Origin: Phragmites australis
Taxonomy: Eukaryota > Streptophyta > Magnoliopsida > Poales > Poaceae
DNA: 64,000 bases
Direction: 5' to 3'
Assembly (NCBI RefSeq): GCF_958298935.1
Contig: NC_084929.1
Span: 2,480,001-2,544,000 of the forward strand
Shown: one piece after another, positions 24,431 to 36,155 of the stretch
Numbering within the stretch: the first letter of the stretch is position 1
Layout of the letters: the number at the start of each line of letters is the position of its first letter
Notes under the pieces: model-generated
Seen by the model: the letters and a program-made list of their open reading frames with translations, nothing else
What the model was told of the DNA's origin: nothing
Database searches by the model: none
Made by a program: the position numbers and the translations under genes

Positions 24431-25570
24431 TTCTCTTTCTCCCCACCGAGCCAGGCCGCCCGTCTCTCCACCTGGGCCGGCCCGCCATTCCGTTGCCCCC
24501 TTCCTTTTCCTCTGTTGGCCAGAGCTGGCCCAGGCCGCGCCTTATTTCCTTCCTCCAGCCGCCAGAGGGGCACAGGGGGTTCGGAGCCGGGCGGCTCGCA
24601 TCTACCCGAGCACCCACCTGCAGCCGCTCCACCGGACCCAGCCGCCCCCCATCTCCTGCCTCTATCAAAAATCTGAGCCGCCTTCCCCCCTCTATCTCCA
24701 TCTCCAATTTGGTTTGAATCGATGCCCGATTGGATCGGGACTCTACTGGATTTGGCGGATTCGGGGTGGATTCGAGCTTTATCCTTTCGATTGGTTCGAT
24801 GGCTGCCTATATATATGGAAGGGGTTCGGCCGGCCTGGGGGGATCGATTGAAGGAGGAGGCGAAGCCCTGTCGCGCTAAAGACTCGCCGAAGAGACCCTG
24901 TTGTGCAGAGGTGCTGTCGCCGGCCGTAGCATCGCCGCCGGCTCGATCTGCTGCACTTCGATCTGACGCCGAGCTCCTCTGTGAACACTCTCGTCATGGC
25001 CGGCCTGAGCTCCTCCGTCGCCATCGTCTCACAAGGTGGTCCTCCCCTTCCTTCTCCGGCTCGGGTACATGCATGATGGCGATTGTCGCGCGCGTCGCCG
25101 CCGGCCCGGCCCCGATCCCTGACTACCGAGAGCAGTCCAATTGGGGACTGGTAGCCTAAAGCGATCTGTTGCCGCCGCTTTATGCTCTTGCTTGCTGTCT
25201 GTGCGTGCCATCGTGCCGCCTGCGCTCGGCGTTGTGCCTCAGTCTGGCCCGGCCACCGTGGTTTTTGCCTTGTCGCTGTTCTGTGCGTGCCATCGTGCCG
25301 CCTGCTCGCCGTCATGCTCACGGCCGCCCGTCCCTCTCTCACCGTGCTGTGCGTGAATCCCTCTGGTTCCCCTCCGAGTTGATGTTTGCCGCTGGCCATC
25401 ACGTGCGTGCGCCTGGGCCACTCTCGCCCGCCATCAGCCACTCTCGCCAATGCCTCGCCTGGTCTTCACTGCGCCAGCCGCTCCATCCTGGGCCGTGCCC
25501 TTCCGCTGGGCCACGCGCCACCACTCCAATGGGCCGTGGTGCGCGCCAGGCCGCTCGCGTCCTATCACTG
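24431..25570 (+). other. GC-rich repeat-like block interrupted by the Mutator-like element
   Basis: A pyrimidine-rich leader, a TATATATA motif near 24810 and GC-rich DNA resemble the layout at 14755-15300. A direct repeat of CTGTGCGTGCCATCGTGCCG occurs at about 25199 and 25281. Open frames of up to 223 codons have no recognisable domain and look like GC-driven chance frames. Confidence 0.35.
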
Positions 25571-25800
25571 GAGTTTTTTTTTTATATATATTTTTTCGAT
25601 TAAAAATTTAAATAAAATAGATTCTTCAAAAAAAAATTACAAAACTAGACGTCTGCAGCCTCTGAGAGGGCTGCTGGGAGGGCGGGTGGCCTAACTACCC
25701 CTTAGAGGGTTGCAAGGGGGTGCCCGCTCGAGCCGAGGCCTTACCGCCCCCTGAGAGGGTGGGTACGGCTCCTTGCCGCCCTCTCAGGGGGCGGTAAGGT
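25571..25800 (+). repeat. Left terminal inverted repeat of the MULE
   Basis: This region pairs imperfectly with the reverse complement of about 30795-30977. The middle contains extra copies of the GCCGCCCTCTCAGGGGGCGG-type palindrome. Confidence 0.65.
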
Positions 25801-26494
25801 GGCTGCCCGTGCCTGCCCGCCTCCATCTCTTTGCTCCCTCCTCTATAAAAATCCAAAAATGAGGTAAAATTCACATTTTAATCCGAAAAAAGAAAAAACT
25901 CTGAAGAGGGAGGAGAGGAGAGGAGAGGAGAGAAGAGGAAGAGAGCGCGGTAAAGCTCTGCTGTATTTAATCCGCGGATTTAAAGATCACTTTCTAGTAA
26001 GTTCTTCTATACTTTTATTGTTGTTAATTAGTACAGTAGTAGTATATGACATAGGTTTTAGATATGTATGACGTAGGGTTTAGAAAATGCTGTGTTTAGT
26101 AGAAAATTGTCAATTTTACTTACGACATAGTAGGATAGCAGTGAAATACAGAATATTATTTGTAGTATGTTAGTTTTGAATATGTAGATTGTATAGAGTA
26201 ATAATTATAGGGTAGTATTGTGTGACATAGGAGCTAGCACTGTATGATAATAGTATGATCTAGGATGTAGCGTTTAGAAAATGGTAGTATACTGTGGATA
26301 TTAATTCCGACATGGTAGGATAGCTATTAAATGTAGATTGTATAGAGTAATATTTGTATGTAAGTTTGGGTAGGGGTATTATTGAAAAACCTATTGTTAT
26401 ATATAAATCGGTGTCGGTAAATTATTTATCTCCGATACTGAGAAATATAGTTCGTCGGTCTTAACATTGGTTATATTTGCGGATGTTTCCAGGG

Positions 26495-29094
26495 ATGGCA
26501 GATAAATTAATTTTTCAGATATATTATGGTGAGGGTGAAATTAGGTACGGTCCTAATGGTGTAGATCTGTTTGGATTTCGTTATGTAATGAAGGGTCTTA
26601 GTAAAGCTAATGAGAAGACTATTGTGGGTGTGTACAAGTGGCTCATGCGATTTTTCCAACTGGATCCGCAACAATATAAGCTTAAGCTGAAAGCTGTCCT
26701 TAGCCGTGCTAGTCATGGATACTTTGGCGAGCTTGTTCCGATCGAAGTCACATCAACTTGAAGGCAGTATATAGATATATCTTGTGAACGTGGCATGCCT
26801 CTGATTTTGTTAGCTGAGGCGTACCTGAAAGATCAAACGGAGGTGAACTCTGCGGAAGCAGTAGTGGGACCAAGTGAGGCAGTGGAAGATGAATTAGACC
26901 TGGTTAATGTCGGGACCAAGACAGATGTTGGAGATATTCCTGAGATGCAACCGATGGGTATAGCCGATGAAGGGGAGCATATCCCTAGCATCATTGAAGA
27001 GATAGAGTTGGAGGATCAAGAGTTGGAGGAAGGTCTTGTCGATGGGGATTCATCTGACGAGGAGGGTAATGCTCCAGTGCCTGCAGAGTGGAGAGATCAT
27101 GAATTTTCAAAGCTGCTGGTTAGCGAGGCTGATCGAACACCATGGCAGTTCCATGAGAATGAGGTGTCTCAGGGTGCTATGTACCCTACAAATGAGGCAG
27201 TTATTGATGCAGTTAAATTCTGGTCACTGTCTCTTCGGAGGTAGTTCAAGGTTGTTAAATCCAGTAAAAGGGAGTATGATGTGAAGGTTTGGTGCCTCAA
27301 TGTCCTTAACGGGTGCACGTATTCAGAGGGAAATGTGTAGACTATTGATAGTGCTCAATAGTCAAGGAACATAATTATCATATTGAGGAAATAGAGTTCG
27401 CCCACCGGAACCTGTCATCTGCCTTTATTGCTAATGTTATGTACGGAGAGATTGTGGACAACCTAAGGTATGAGCTATGATCAATAATCCGTGCTATTGA
27501 GCAAAGGTTCCAGTACACAATAAACTATACGAAGGCATGAAGGACAAAACAGAAGGTTATTGAGATGAGGTTCGGAACATATAAAGATTCATATCACAAT
27601 CTACCTCGTCAATTAGCCACAATTTGTGGAAGGAACCCATGAAGCTACTATGATATCAAGTATTACCCCTCGATTGATGCGGAGTACAGCGGGAAACGAG
27701 TATTGCAGCATGCTTTCTTTGCATTCGCTGCAACCATCAAAGCATTTCGATATTGTCGACCCATCATATGCCTGGATGGAATATTCCTGACTGGGAAATA
27801 TAAAGGACATATATTGTCTACAATTGGGGTCGACGGTAACAACCAAGTTCTGCCACTGGAGTTTGCTTTCGTGGAGAGTGAGAACGGGGACAGCTGGTAT
27901 TGGTTCCTTGAGCGGGTGAAACATGCTATTGTTCTTGACCTGCCAGATATGTGTCTGATTCATGATAGACATGCAGGGTTGTTGCAGGTTTTGCTGGATA
28001 TGCAACATGGTAGTATTCGACGGGGTGTAGTAGCACAGTGGCCCAACCTGAAGAGCAGGTGGTGCATACGCCATATGTGTGCGAACTTCTACAGATAGTT
28101 CAAAAACAAAAAGTTGATAAAGTTTTTCAAAAAGTTGTGCAGTCAAAACCAGCAACAGAAATTCAATACCCTATGGGCAAGACTGGACGAACTAACTCTA
28201 AAACAGATAGTGGAGGCTGCACCAACTGGTGATGAACCGATAGCTCTTGGACCTCTCCTAACAGAAACTCCGCAGATAGTAAGGAGGTCAGGGTCAGCTA
28301 TTAGGAGCATTTCACAGTGGATACGTAATGAGCCAAATGAAAAATGTGCTTTGCTGTACGACAGTGGTGGGGCAAGGTATGGAGTAATGACAATAAATCT
28401 TGCTGATGTTTATAACTGGGTCATGCGAGGAATGATGTCTCTCTCACTTGTTGGAATTGTAGAAGGTATTTTGCATGGGACTTGTAAGTACTTTATTGAT
28501 AAGTACGCAGCTGCTAAAAATATAATGGAGGATAATCGTATGCTGTATGGACAGATGCTATGTGAGTATATGGAGAAGGCCACAAATAAGGCTCACATGC
28601 ATCGTGCAAATCAAGAGGGGACTGCGGAGCACAAGTTCAGTGTCCTGTGCTGGGATAAGGGTCGGAGGGGTGGAAGCCGTGAGCGGTATGTTCAAGAGTG
28701 CGTGCTAAGGAGTGAGACATGCATTTGTACTTGACAGAAACCACAATTACTCCACAAACCTTGTACACACGTCATAGCTACGTGTGCGGAGCACAATATG
28801 CTTCCCAGACAATATGTTTCAAAGTACTTCATGAATGATCAAATACTGAACACTTGGAATCATGAGCTGTATAGTTACGGCATTGTTAACACTTTTACAA
28901 GTAATCTAGGGCCTTCACGAATCTATGTGCCTGATTTGGAAAAGATGAAGAACGCACATGGCCGCTGACAAACTCGCCGGATTCGCAACAATATGGATGA
29001 ATCCGAGGCAGGTCCTAGGGTCAAGCGATGCAGTCAGTGCAATGAAATAGGTCACACGTACAAGTATTGTCCTAAAAATGCACTTGTTGTCTAG
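26495..29094 (+). pseudogene. Mutator-like (MURA-type) transposase, broken
   Basis: The reading starts MADKLIFQIYYGEGEIRYG, a common start of grass MULE transposases. The middle has the transposase core: YHNLPRQL, CLDGIFLTGKYKG with the first catalytic Asp, GVDGNNQVLPL, SWYWFLERVK and CLIHDRHAG. A degraded SWIM-type zinc motif (about 28745-28790) follows, and a CCHC knuckle CSQCNEIGHTYKYC ends the protein. Stops in frame occur at 26759, 27242, 28096 and 28732, with others between. The 5' part is in a different frame from the part after about 27600, so at least one frameshift lies between. It cannot make a full transposase. I do not give a repaired sequence. Confidence 0.88.
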
Positions 29095-29345
29095 GTGAGT
29101 ATTATGAAGCGTTCTAGTGTGATTGTATTTAGCGTAGCTTGCTGTCTTAATTGAACTTCGCTTTTTAGCATTTGAATCTTCATTTTTAAGTACATGTCGC
29201 AATATATTCATGTTGCATATAGTTGTAAAGTGAATTTGCATTCAATGTATATTTCTTATTCTAATGTGATGGCATGCTAGTTGCATTTCTTAATCCGATA
29301 TGACCACACGCTACATTCTATCGTCCCCACCCATGTATGAATCGT

Positions 29346-29484
29346 TCACGACAGACCTAGAAAAGTATATCTTACAAAGCTACTTATACACGAAGTGACT
29401 GCTCACTTACTCTGTCGGGAGTGTAACTTTAATCACGACAGACCTAGAAAAATATATCTTATAAAGCTACTTATACACGAAGTG
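29346..29484 (+). repeat. Direct repeat of about 48 bp inside the MULE
   Basis: Two near-identical copies (about 29347-29399 and 29437-29484) share CACGACAGACCTAGAAAA and AGCTACTTATACACGAAGTG. They are separated by about 40 bp. Confidence 0.8.
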
Positions 29485-30154
29485 ACCATACTACTAAACT
29501 TTAACTATGAAATGACAACACATGTCTCCTTGCGCAAGCTTTAGATAAGAAGTGACAACACCGGACAACTTTTACCACACAATAAATGACAACATAAGTA
29601 AGCTTTTACCATCATCAATGACACAACTTTCCCATTCTTTAAGATAGAATCCAATACTCCTACCACCCTCTGAGCCCTTCCACTCACTCCTTCCTTCAAG
29701 AGCGAATCCAATGCTCCTGCCTTCCCCCACCATAAATAGTCGAATCTCCATACGTTGATGCATCACTCATTTCTCAGATCTCTCAAGTGCAATATATTCT
29801 TCAGCTCCACCAAGCCCACCAAAAAAACATTGAGGGATTTTCATCCTTGAAAGTATCGAACCACCGATATGCTTCTGTGGTGACCGTTGCAGGCTTCGTG
29901 AGTCGTAGGACATCTCATACACCTATAGGCTACGCTTCTTTATGTGTGCCAACTACGAATATGACAAGCCTCAATATGGAATATATGAGTATCCACCGGT
30001 ATAGCAACAAATATTAGCCACATCTTTGCCGATTTTGCACCCTGTTTTACTAACCGCTCATCTTGTTCTATTTCTTCAGTCCCCTCCACCGCTTTGTGAT
30101 TTTATTTAATGGCTCGACAATGAGAAAAATAAGGAACAGAAGCAGTGGGTCGAC

Positions 30155-30376
30155 ATGAACATGAGGGGGAGAAGTGAAGCTTACGCACGTCGGGAGTACA
30201 AGCAACAGCAAGAGAAATTTCGCCTAAAGCGGGAGGAAGAAGAGCGCATGAGGAAGGAGGCACACGACCATACCGTGGCTCAGGCTCGGGAGGCTGAGAG
30301 GGCAAGGAAGCGGGAGAGAGCCCGCTGTGCTAAGGCGGCAGGTCTCGATGCCCTCCGAAATGGAAAATATCCTTGA
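30155..30376 (+). CDS. Small charged coiled-coil ORF carried by the MULE
   Basis: A 73-residue frame starts MNMRGRSEAYARREYK and is almost entirely Arg, Lys, Glu and Gln with heptad-like spacing, ending ALRNGKYP. The same frame continues upstream to a TAA at 30107. A possible splice acceptor, TTTCTTCAG, lies near 30080, so this may be the last exon of a longer protein. I do not recognise a family. Being inside a MULE between the dead transposase and the right end, it is probably an accessory or captured frame. Whether it is expressed is unknown. Confidence 0.4.
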   Translation: MNMRGRSEAYARREYKQQQEKFRLKREEEERMRKEAHDHTVAQAREAERARKRERARCAKAAGLDALRNGKYP

Positions 30377-30794
30377 TGCACTCAATAGAGAGTATCTAAT
30401 ATAACCCGACATATTTTCACTCCCTAAGACATGTTATGATTAGGAGCAGCGCACTAATAAGTAGGTCTTAGTGCGAACCGTACATGCTACCTTTTTCTCG
30501 TCGTGTCGTCGTGGTTACAGTCTTATGTAATATTTTCCACCGTATGTCTAATATTATGTTTGTTGCCGTTCGCAACTTCATACCCGCGTAATATGCTGCG
30601 AGTGCTTTACATATACAATTTGTTCACAAATACTGATTTTTTATTCTCTGACAATTACGTAACATACTCCAAATTCCCGCTTCTCAGTATACCGTTTTCA
30701 CTACTCTTCAACCTTTTTAATTCCAAATTATGTAAATTTCCTATTTTAAATTTTGACGAAAAACACAAAATTTTACAATTTTTGGCAAAAAATA

Positions 30795-30977
30795 TACCAT
30801 TACCGCCCCCTTAGAGGGCGGCTAGGCTGAGAGGGCGGTTAGGCCACCCGTCCTCCCAGAAGGCGGTAAGCAGGCTTAACCGTCTTCTCAGAGAGCTGCA
30901 GCCATGTTTTACAATTTTTCCTATGAGGAATTTATTTATTTAAATTTTTAAAGAAAAAATATAAAAATAAAAAACTC
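30795..30977 (-). repeat. Right terminal inverted repeat of the MULE
   Basis: This is the partner of 25571-25800. Like the left end, it contains short palindromic CCGCCC/GGGCGG blocks. Confidence 0.65.
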
Positions 30978-31364
30978 TCATTTCGCTAGCCTACATGGGC
31001 TTCTCAGCCCAGGAAAGAAGGCGGGACAGGTGGGTGTTCGGCTGGGTTGGATCATTGTTCGAACAATAGTATTGGATCGGTTTCGAAGGCCTAGCGAGCT
31101 CGTGGTGTTGCATACGTCCATGGGCCATTCTTTCTGGTCCGGTCCAGTAAAGAATATGGGTGAAAGCAAGGAATTTTTATTTTAAAAATTTATAGAAATA
31201 TGTATCCGCTTCCAAAAATTACAGAAATAGGCGTTTCTCATAGATCACTCATTCATCGGGCGATCTAAATTTCTTGGTCGCTGAAAGGACGAGAAATGAT
31301 GGTATGGCATCCACGTGTCAGATGCAGACGCGCGCACACACACATGTGGATGGTGATAGATGAT

Positions 31365-31535
31365 TGATGCCGATGAGGAGATGAATGCTGCTGGACCTCT
31401 ATTTATACAGGGAGCAATGCATCCGTGTGTAGAAATGAACGATGACGTCCATGTTGGTGATGGCGTGTGCATGGATATGTATCGTGTTCCTGCATCGAGT
31501 CAGCGTATAAAGCCCAATACTTGCATAGCTGAGAG
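31365..31535 (-). promoter_or_regulatory. Orphan peroxidase promoter relic
   Basis: This matches the promoter of the peroxidase genes (about 39635-39825 and 50365-50560). Shared words are GAGGAGA.GAATGCTGCTGG, ACCTCTATTTATA, GGGAGCAATGCAT and GATGGCGTGTGCATGGAT. The TATA box (TATAAATA on the minus strand) is kept. No peroxidase coding sequence remains on its gene side. Confidence 0.8.
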
Positions 31536-31540
31536 TCTAT

Positions 31541-32059
31541 TCGGTAGGGATCTAAATTCTTTTAGAAATGTTTTGATTACGGTTTATCTTTGAAAATATT
31601 TCTTTGATGAATTAGAATCATCTATAGAAATTATTTGGCTAACTAATTTGATTCAATTTTTTTTAAATGATTATGATACAATTGACCAATTTACATTTCC
31701 ATGATATGCTTTTTTTTACATTAACTCATCACATCATGAATTTTGTTAATATCATCGCAAGCTATACAACATATAGGATTCCTTGGCAGTGTCACTTGCA
31801 CCAGTGCCAGCTTCGTTTCGTTGGCAATATGAAAATTGCTTGGTGCACCAGAATTGTGAACTTATCACTGGCAGCATGCAAATATGAACAGATGCATGAT
31901 AAAATCACATCATAACTGAAAGGCAAGGCTTATATTAATGTGCTTTTTAACAGTCTTAGTTGATTTAAAGAAAAGACTGCTTTCCAAGAACGAAAAAATG
32001 TAGAACATCTTATTTCCGTTTGATAAAAGCGTGTACTGATTATTATTCTACCAGTTTTA
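31541..32059. other. AT-rich DNA, nothing recognised
   Basis: No gene or element boundary is apparent before the Harbinger element begins. Confidence 0.4.
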
Positions 32060-33937
32060 GAAGATGTTTGGCACGGCTCCAACTCCATACTCCACCACTG
32101 ATTTGGGTGGAGCTCTATCAAACACCCCAGCTCCACTAATTTTTGGATCACCTAATTCCATAGAGCAAGCCAGGTTGCAATTCATTTTGGTGGAGCAACC
32201 AAAGGGTTGCTCCACAAAATCCTTTTTCCAATGTCCTCGTGGAGTTAGGGTAAAATTACCCCTAACTACCGCTAGGGTAATACCCTTTAGTGCTCGAATT
32301 TGCCTGCCACCCCCCTGCCACCTTCGCCCGCCTTTAGGCACCCTCCGCCCTAGCCTGCCGCCGCCCACCCACCCCCTGGTTGGCTGGAGGAGAGAGGTGC
32401 ACTGCCCTAATGCGCGCACGCCAACCGTCGATATGCCATCCATCCCCGATGCCCTACCGCTGGAGACGAGCCCAAGGTACTCCCGTTCTCTATTGCGCTA
32501 TATGCACCAGAACTAAAAAAAATCTTATAATTAGTTTTGAGCACCTTTTGGTGAACTGGGGTATGGTTGGATGTGTAATTTCGGTTGTCCTAGGCCCTAG
32601 GTGTATGAACATATCTTCTGATGAACTTGCTCCTCTTTCAGCTGCTACAACAGTATGCTCAATTTTGATGCACTATTTTCCATTGCAATAGAAATTTCGT
32701 TTTGATAGCAAGCTCCCTGGCCCCTTTATAATCTGCAATGACATTTTTTAACTTTGCAAGAAAGATTTTGTAAGAATTGTAGATGTGTTATGGAGGGTGG
32801 ATTAGTGTATCATACTGATGTGCTCAGACTGATTTCTTCAGAACTTCAATTCTTGGTCTTAGGGGATACTGTCATATTGATTCAATCCTTTTTATTTCTA
32901 GGCTGTTTTACCTTTTTTTTTTCCTCAATGACTGTTGCATTTTGTACTCCATAGGATGTTTGGCACAGAGATATTGTCTCTTGCAGGTGATGATCTAGAG
33001 GAAGTGAAGGCTAGGCTGAAGTATTGGGCTCAAGCTGTAGCATGCACTGTCAAACTCTGCAGCTAGTGGAGGCTGGATGTCTGCCGATTCATCACATAAT
33101 GTGTATGCTATGATGGGCTAAACTGAAAGTTGGTTGGAGGTCGAAGAATGTGCTTATATGGGTTTGGGATAGGGGGAGCAAATACTCCATGGTCTGAGCT
33201 TTTATGAACGAATCAGAAGCTCGTCATTCCTCAAGATGGTCTGCATAATGCAGCGTTTGCAAGTGCAAGACCTGTTGGTTCTTTTTGGACCTCCTTGTAA
33301 TGATCACTAGGTGCCTAATTATTATACACTTGTAATGTAGTGGGTGGAATTTGGCTACTAATCAATGGGTTGATTGGTTCCAATATTGTTTTGTGCTATG
33401 CTAATCTGTTTTAGTAGTAGACATTGTACATCATTTGCATGAATAGATCTGTAGATTATGTGTATTACAAATTTGCAAAAGTGCAGAAAGTGTTTGGTTG
33501 CTTGTAAAGCTTCAGTTCTGAAAAAGAATTTATGCATTTAACCTAACAGCAAACTGAGTGAAAGGAAGAGTGTCCTCACTCTGTAAGAGTATTCAGTACA
33601 AGAGTATGCAATCCTACAGCCTACAGGCTTCAGTAGCGTCAAACTCAAAAGGCATGAGAAATGAGAATGCACTGATGGTAGCACATATAATACATAATCT
33701 TATTTGATTTAGTACAACAAAATAATCATAAATGCTTATATATTAAAAACAATGTACATATAATACCACAAGGGTATCATCGATAATTCCCCCAAAAACC
33801 TCTCATTCCTGGATTTAAAGCCACCTTTCTAGCCAAACACCTTCACTGTTAGCTCTAGCTCCATGGTACATCTGCTCTATCGTGGATTTCTAGAGCGGAG
33901 CTAGAAAATCTGAAGTAGAGTTGTGCCAAATAGGCCC
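32060..33937. mobile_element. Non-autonomous PIF/Harbinger (Tourist-like) element, 1.88 kb
   Basis: The element is flanked by TTA at 32057-32059 and 33938-33940, the PIF/Harbinger target duplication. The left end GAAGATGTTTGGCACGGCTC faces the right end, in reverse GGGCCTATTTGGCACAACTC. No transposase frame is visible. Near the 3' side a typical splice acceptor (TCTCTTGCAG, 32985) is followed by a frame reading DDLEEVKARLKYWAQAVACT and ending at a stop near 33065. This looks like a captured host exon of a protein I cannot name. Confidence 0.75.
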
Positions 33938-34079
33938 TTAGTCGTTTGAGTCAAGCTCCGAACAGAACAAGCCCTATGTGAATCTTATTTATGAAAAAGC
34001 GTGTACCGATGATTATCCTCACCTCTTCCCTCATTGTTCTCTGTCTATATCCATTATCCTCTCGGCCGAGCCATGGCGA

Positions 34080-34440
34080 GTAGCACAACTCGTCCACCGT
34101 CGAACTCATCCTCCACGTGCCACCGTCAGGATCTTCCTTGTAGCCAGCCACCTTGCGTAGCTACTCCACCATCGGGCTCGTCCTCCACACACACCGCCGT
34201 CAGGATCCTCCTTGCGGCCAGCCGCCCTGTGTAGCTCCTCCACCATCGGGCTTGTCCTTCATGCACTGCCACTGTCGGGCCCCTCCTCCTCACAGTCAGC
34301 CACCCCCACACAGCTCCTCAGTCATCGGGCTCCACCTCCATGTGCCATCACCGTTGAGCTCATCCTCCACACGTCGTCGTCACCAGATTCCTCCTCCACA
34401 TGCCGCTACCATCGGGATCCTCCTACACATGGGGCATATG
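34080..34440 (+). repeat. Degenerate minisatellite, unit about 84 bp
   Basis: Four to five imperfect units contain CCATCGGGCTCGTCCTCC and AGGATCCTCCTTG. Several frames read Ser/Pro-rich, but none resembles a real protein. Confidence 0.65.
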
Positions 34441-34539
34441 TTGAACTGGTGCTCATTTCACGGGTGAAATTGGTTTTTGCCCATTTCTCCAGCGTCATAC
34501 AAAACTCGTGAAACATTTCGTGAGATTTTATGGCAAATT

Positions 34540-34800
34540 GGGAGCAGATGGGACCATTTAGATCCAATTCTTAAAAACGTCATCACTGTCAGTTCAAAAA
34601 TATCATTACTACCGATTTTGGAACAGATAGTGAATAAGTGGCAGTGATAATCCATATCATTGCTGGTTATAGAACCAGCAGTGATTATACATATCACTGT
34701 CGGTCCATTACACTACCGGTTCACGTAATTAACCGATAGTGATAGTTAGATTAGCACTACTGATCCATTACATGAACCGGTAGTGATAACCCCCACCCCC
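34540..34800. repeat. CACTA-type subterminal repeat fragment
   Basis: Short inverted and direct copies of ACCGGTAGTGAT, AACCAGCAGTGAT and similar words are packed into 250 bp, as in the subterminal region of En/Spm elements. The true ends were not found. Confidence 0.55.
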
Positions 34801-35484
34801 ACCCAATACAACTATTGTTAGCAACATCATATTCAGAAAATAGCACATATACATATACAATTCATCACATATAGGTTCAACAAATTTCATTCATAAATCA
34901 CATATATACACACACAATTAACATGTCATTCACAAATATTCTTGGTTAGACATATCGTTCACAAATCACATACACGATTAACATGTAAATCACAATTCAT
35001 TCACGATTAACTCTCTAAATTCACAATTTGTTTAAAAAATCTCATGATTCACTTGAAACATTCATTCAAGGAAACAAATAAGAGGTTCAACCTTTCTTGC
35101 TACCCAAAGTTGTCAAACTCGGAAAGTCCCGATGCTCATTGAAGGAAGTGCTTTATATGTCGGCTCATAAAACTTACCTTTTACACTTGTCACTTCATCA
35201 TCGATGAACCCGATAAGTTGTTCTTAAATGGCGTTGAGTTGATGTCAGAAGTTTACTTGTGTTTAACTTGATTATATGTCATTAAAAGAATTAGAGAAAT
35301 CAATCCTATAGAACACGTTTAGAAACTGAGAAGCTCATATTTAAATACCTCTGCATCATCTTGGAGCACCCTATCACCGATGAATATGTGCATGAACTTA
35401 CATATATAGAAGTCACATAAATTGGAGCACCCTATCACCGATGCACACATTCATCGATGAATGTGCGCATGAACTCACATACTT
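34801..35484. other. AT-rich DNA up to the segmental duplication breakpoint
   Basis: Nothing coding is apparent. A 20-bp direct repeat, GGAGCACCCTATCACCGATG, occurs at about 35364 and 35423, just left of the duplication edge. Confidence 0.45.
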
Positions 35485-36146
35485 CAGCACAAGACGGCAC
35501 CCACGGCGTCCATAGCCTGCAGCACCCAGGCCACCACTATCCTCACAGGCGATGCCCCTCAGCGCGCCCAGCGCGCGGTCGAGGTGGACCGCGAGCAATG
35601 CTCTTCTTCTCCTTCCTGTCTTGCTTGTTTGTCTTGGTCAACGGGCCCCATGGCTATCACTTCTCTTTGTCTCTCCTCTCTTTATCTCTCCACTCCGACG
35701 TCCAGGCCTCACCGCCATGCCAAATAGGCTAGAGGCCACCACGAGCCTGCCCTCTGCCAGAGGCCACTATGAGCCTGCCGAGAGCCCAGGACTGCTCCAA
35801 GGTTGAAGAAGAAGCCATTAGCTTACCCACTCATCCATTTCTCTCTCCTCTTGCCGGTGGTCCATCCTCCTCTCTATCTTCTCGCCTAGGTGGTGGGCTT
35901 AATCGTGTGCGCCACCACCGCCACCCTCTGCGGCTGCTCGTCCCGATGCGGCGACAGCGGGAAAAAGAAGCATCGTCAAGAGGCGCAACAAAAAAATAGC
36001 GCAGAGGGTTTTTAAAAAAAACCGTGGCGGGATGGTGGGCTCACTGCGTGCCGTGGGATGCGGATCTAGCGGTCCACAGCTGAAGTTTGCATGTTTGCAC
36101 GGGACGATGCGTTTGCACAGAAGATTTCGCCTACAATTTGTGGCTC
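35485..36146 (+). mobile_element. Truncated Pack-MULE-like element (right part only)
   Basis: This corresponds to 46244-46920 of the full element at 45086-46920, including the right terminal repeat. The left half is missing because the duplication begins inside the element. Confidence 0.8.
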
Positions 36147-36155
36147 CGGATGAAC

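Larger units (their letters stand above)
25571..30977 (+). mobile_element. Mutator-like element (MULE) with long imperfect inverted ends
   Basis: The left end starts GAGTTTTTTTTTTATA. The right end, read in reverse, starts GAGTTTTTTATTTTTATA. Pairing continues inward through AAAAATTTAAATAAA, an AAATTGTAAAAC/AAATTACAAAAC pair, CTGCAG with CTCTGAGAG, CTGGGAGG.CGGGTGGCCTAAC and GCCGCCCTCT.AGGGGGCGGTAA. The paired ends are therefore about 25571-25800 and 30795-30977, with extra bases on the left. Inside lie a broken MURA-type transposase and a small charged ORF. The 9 bases on each side do not match, so the target duplication is decayed or the ends are off by a few bases. Confidence 0.75.

Noticed and set aside
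24779..25450. 223-codon minus-strand frame in GC-rich DNA
   Set aside because: Low-complexity Arg/Ala/Gly composition in repeat-like sequence, with no domain and no neighbouring exons.
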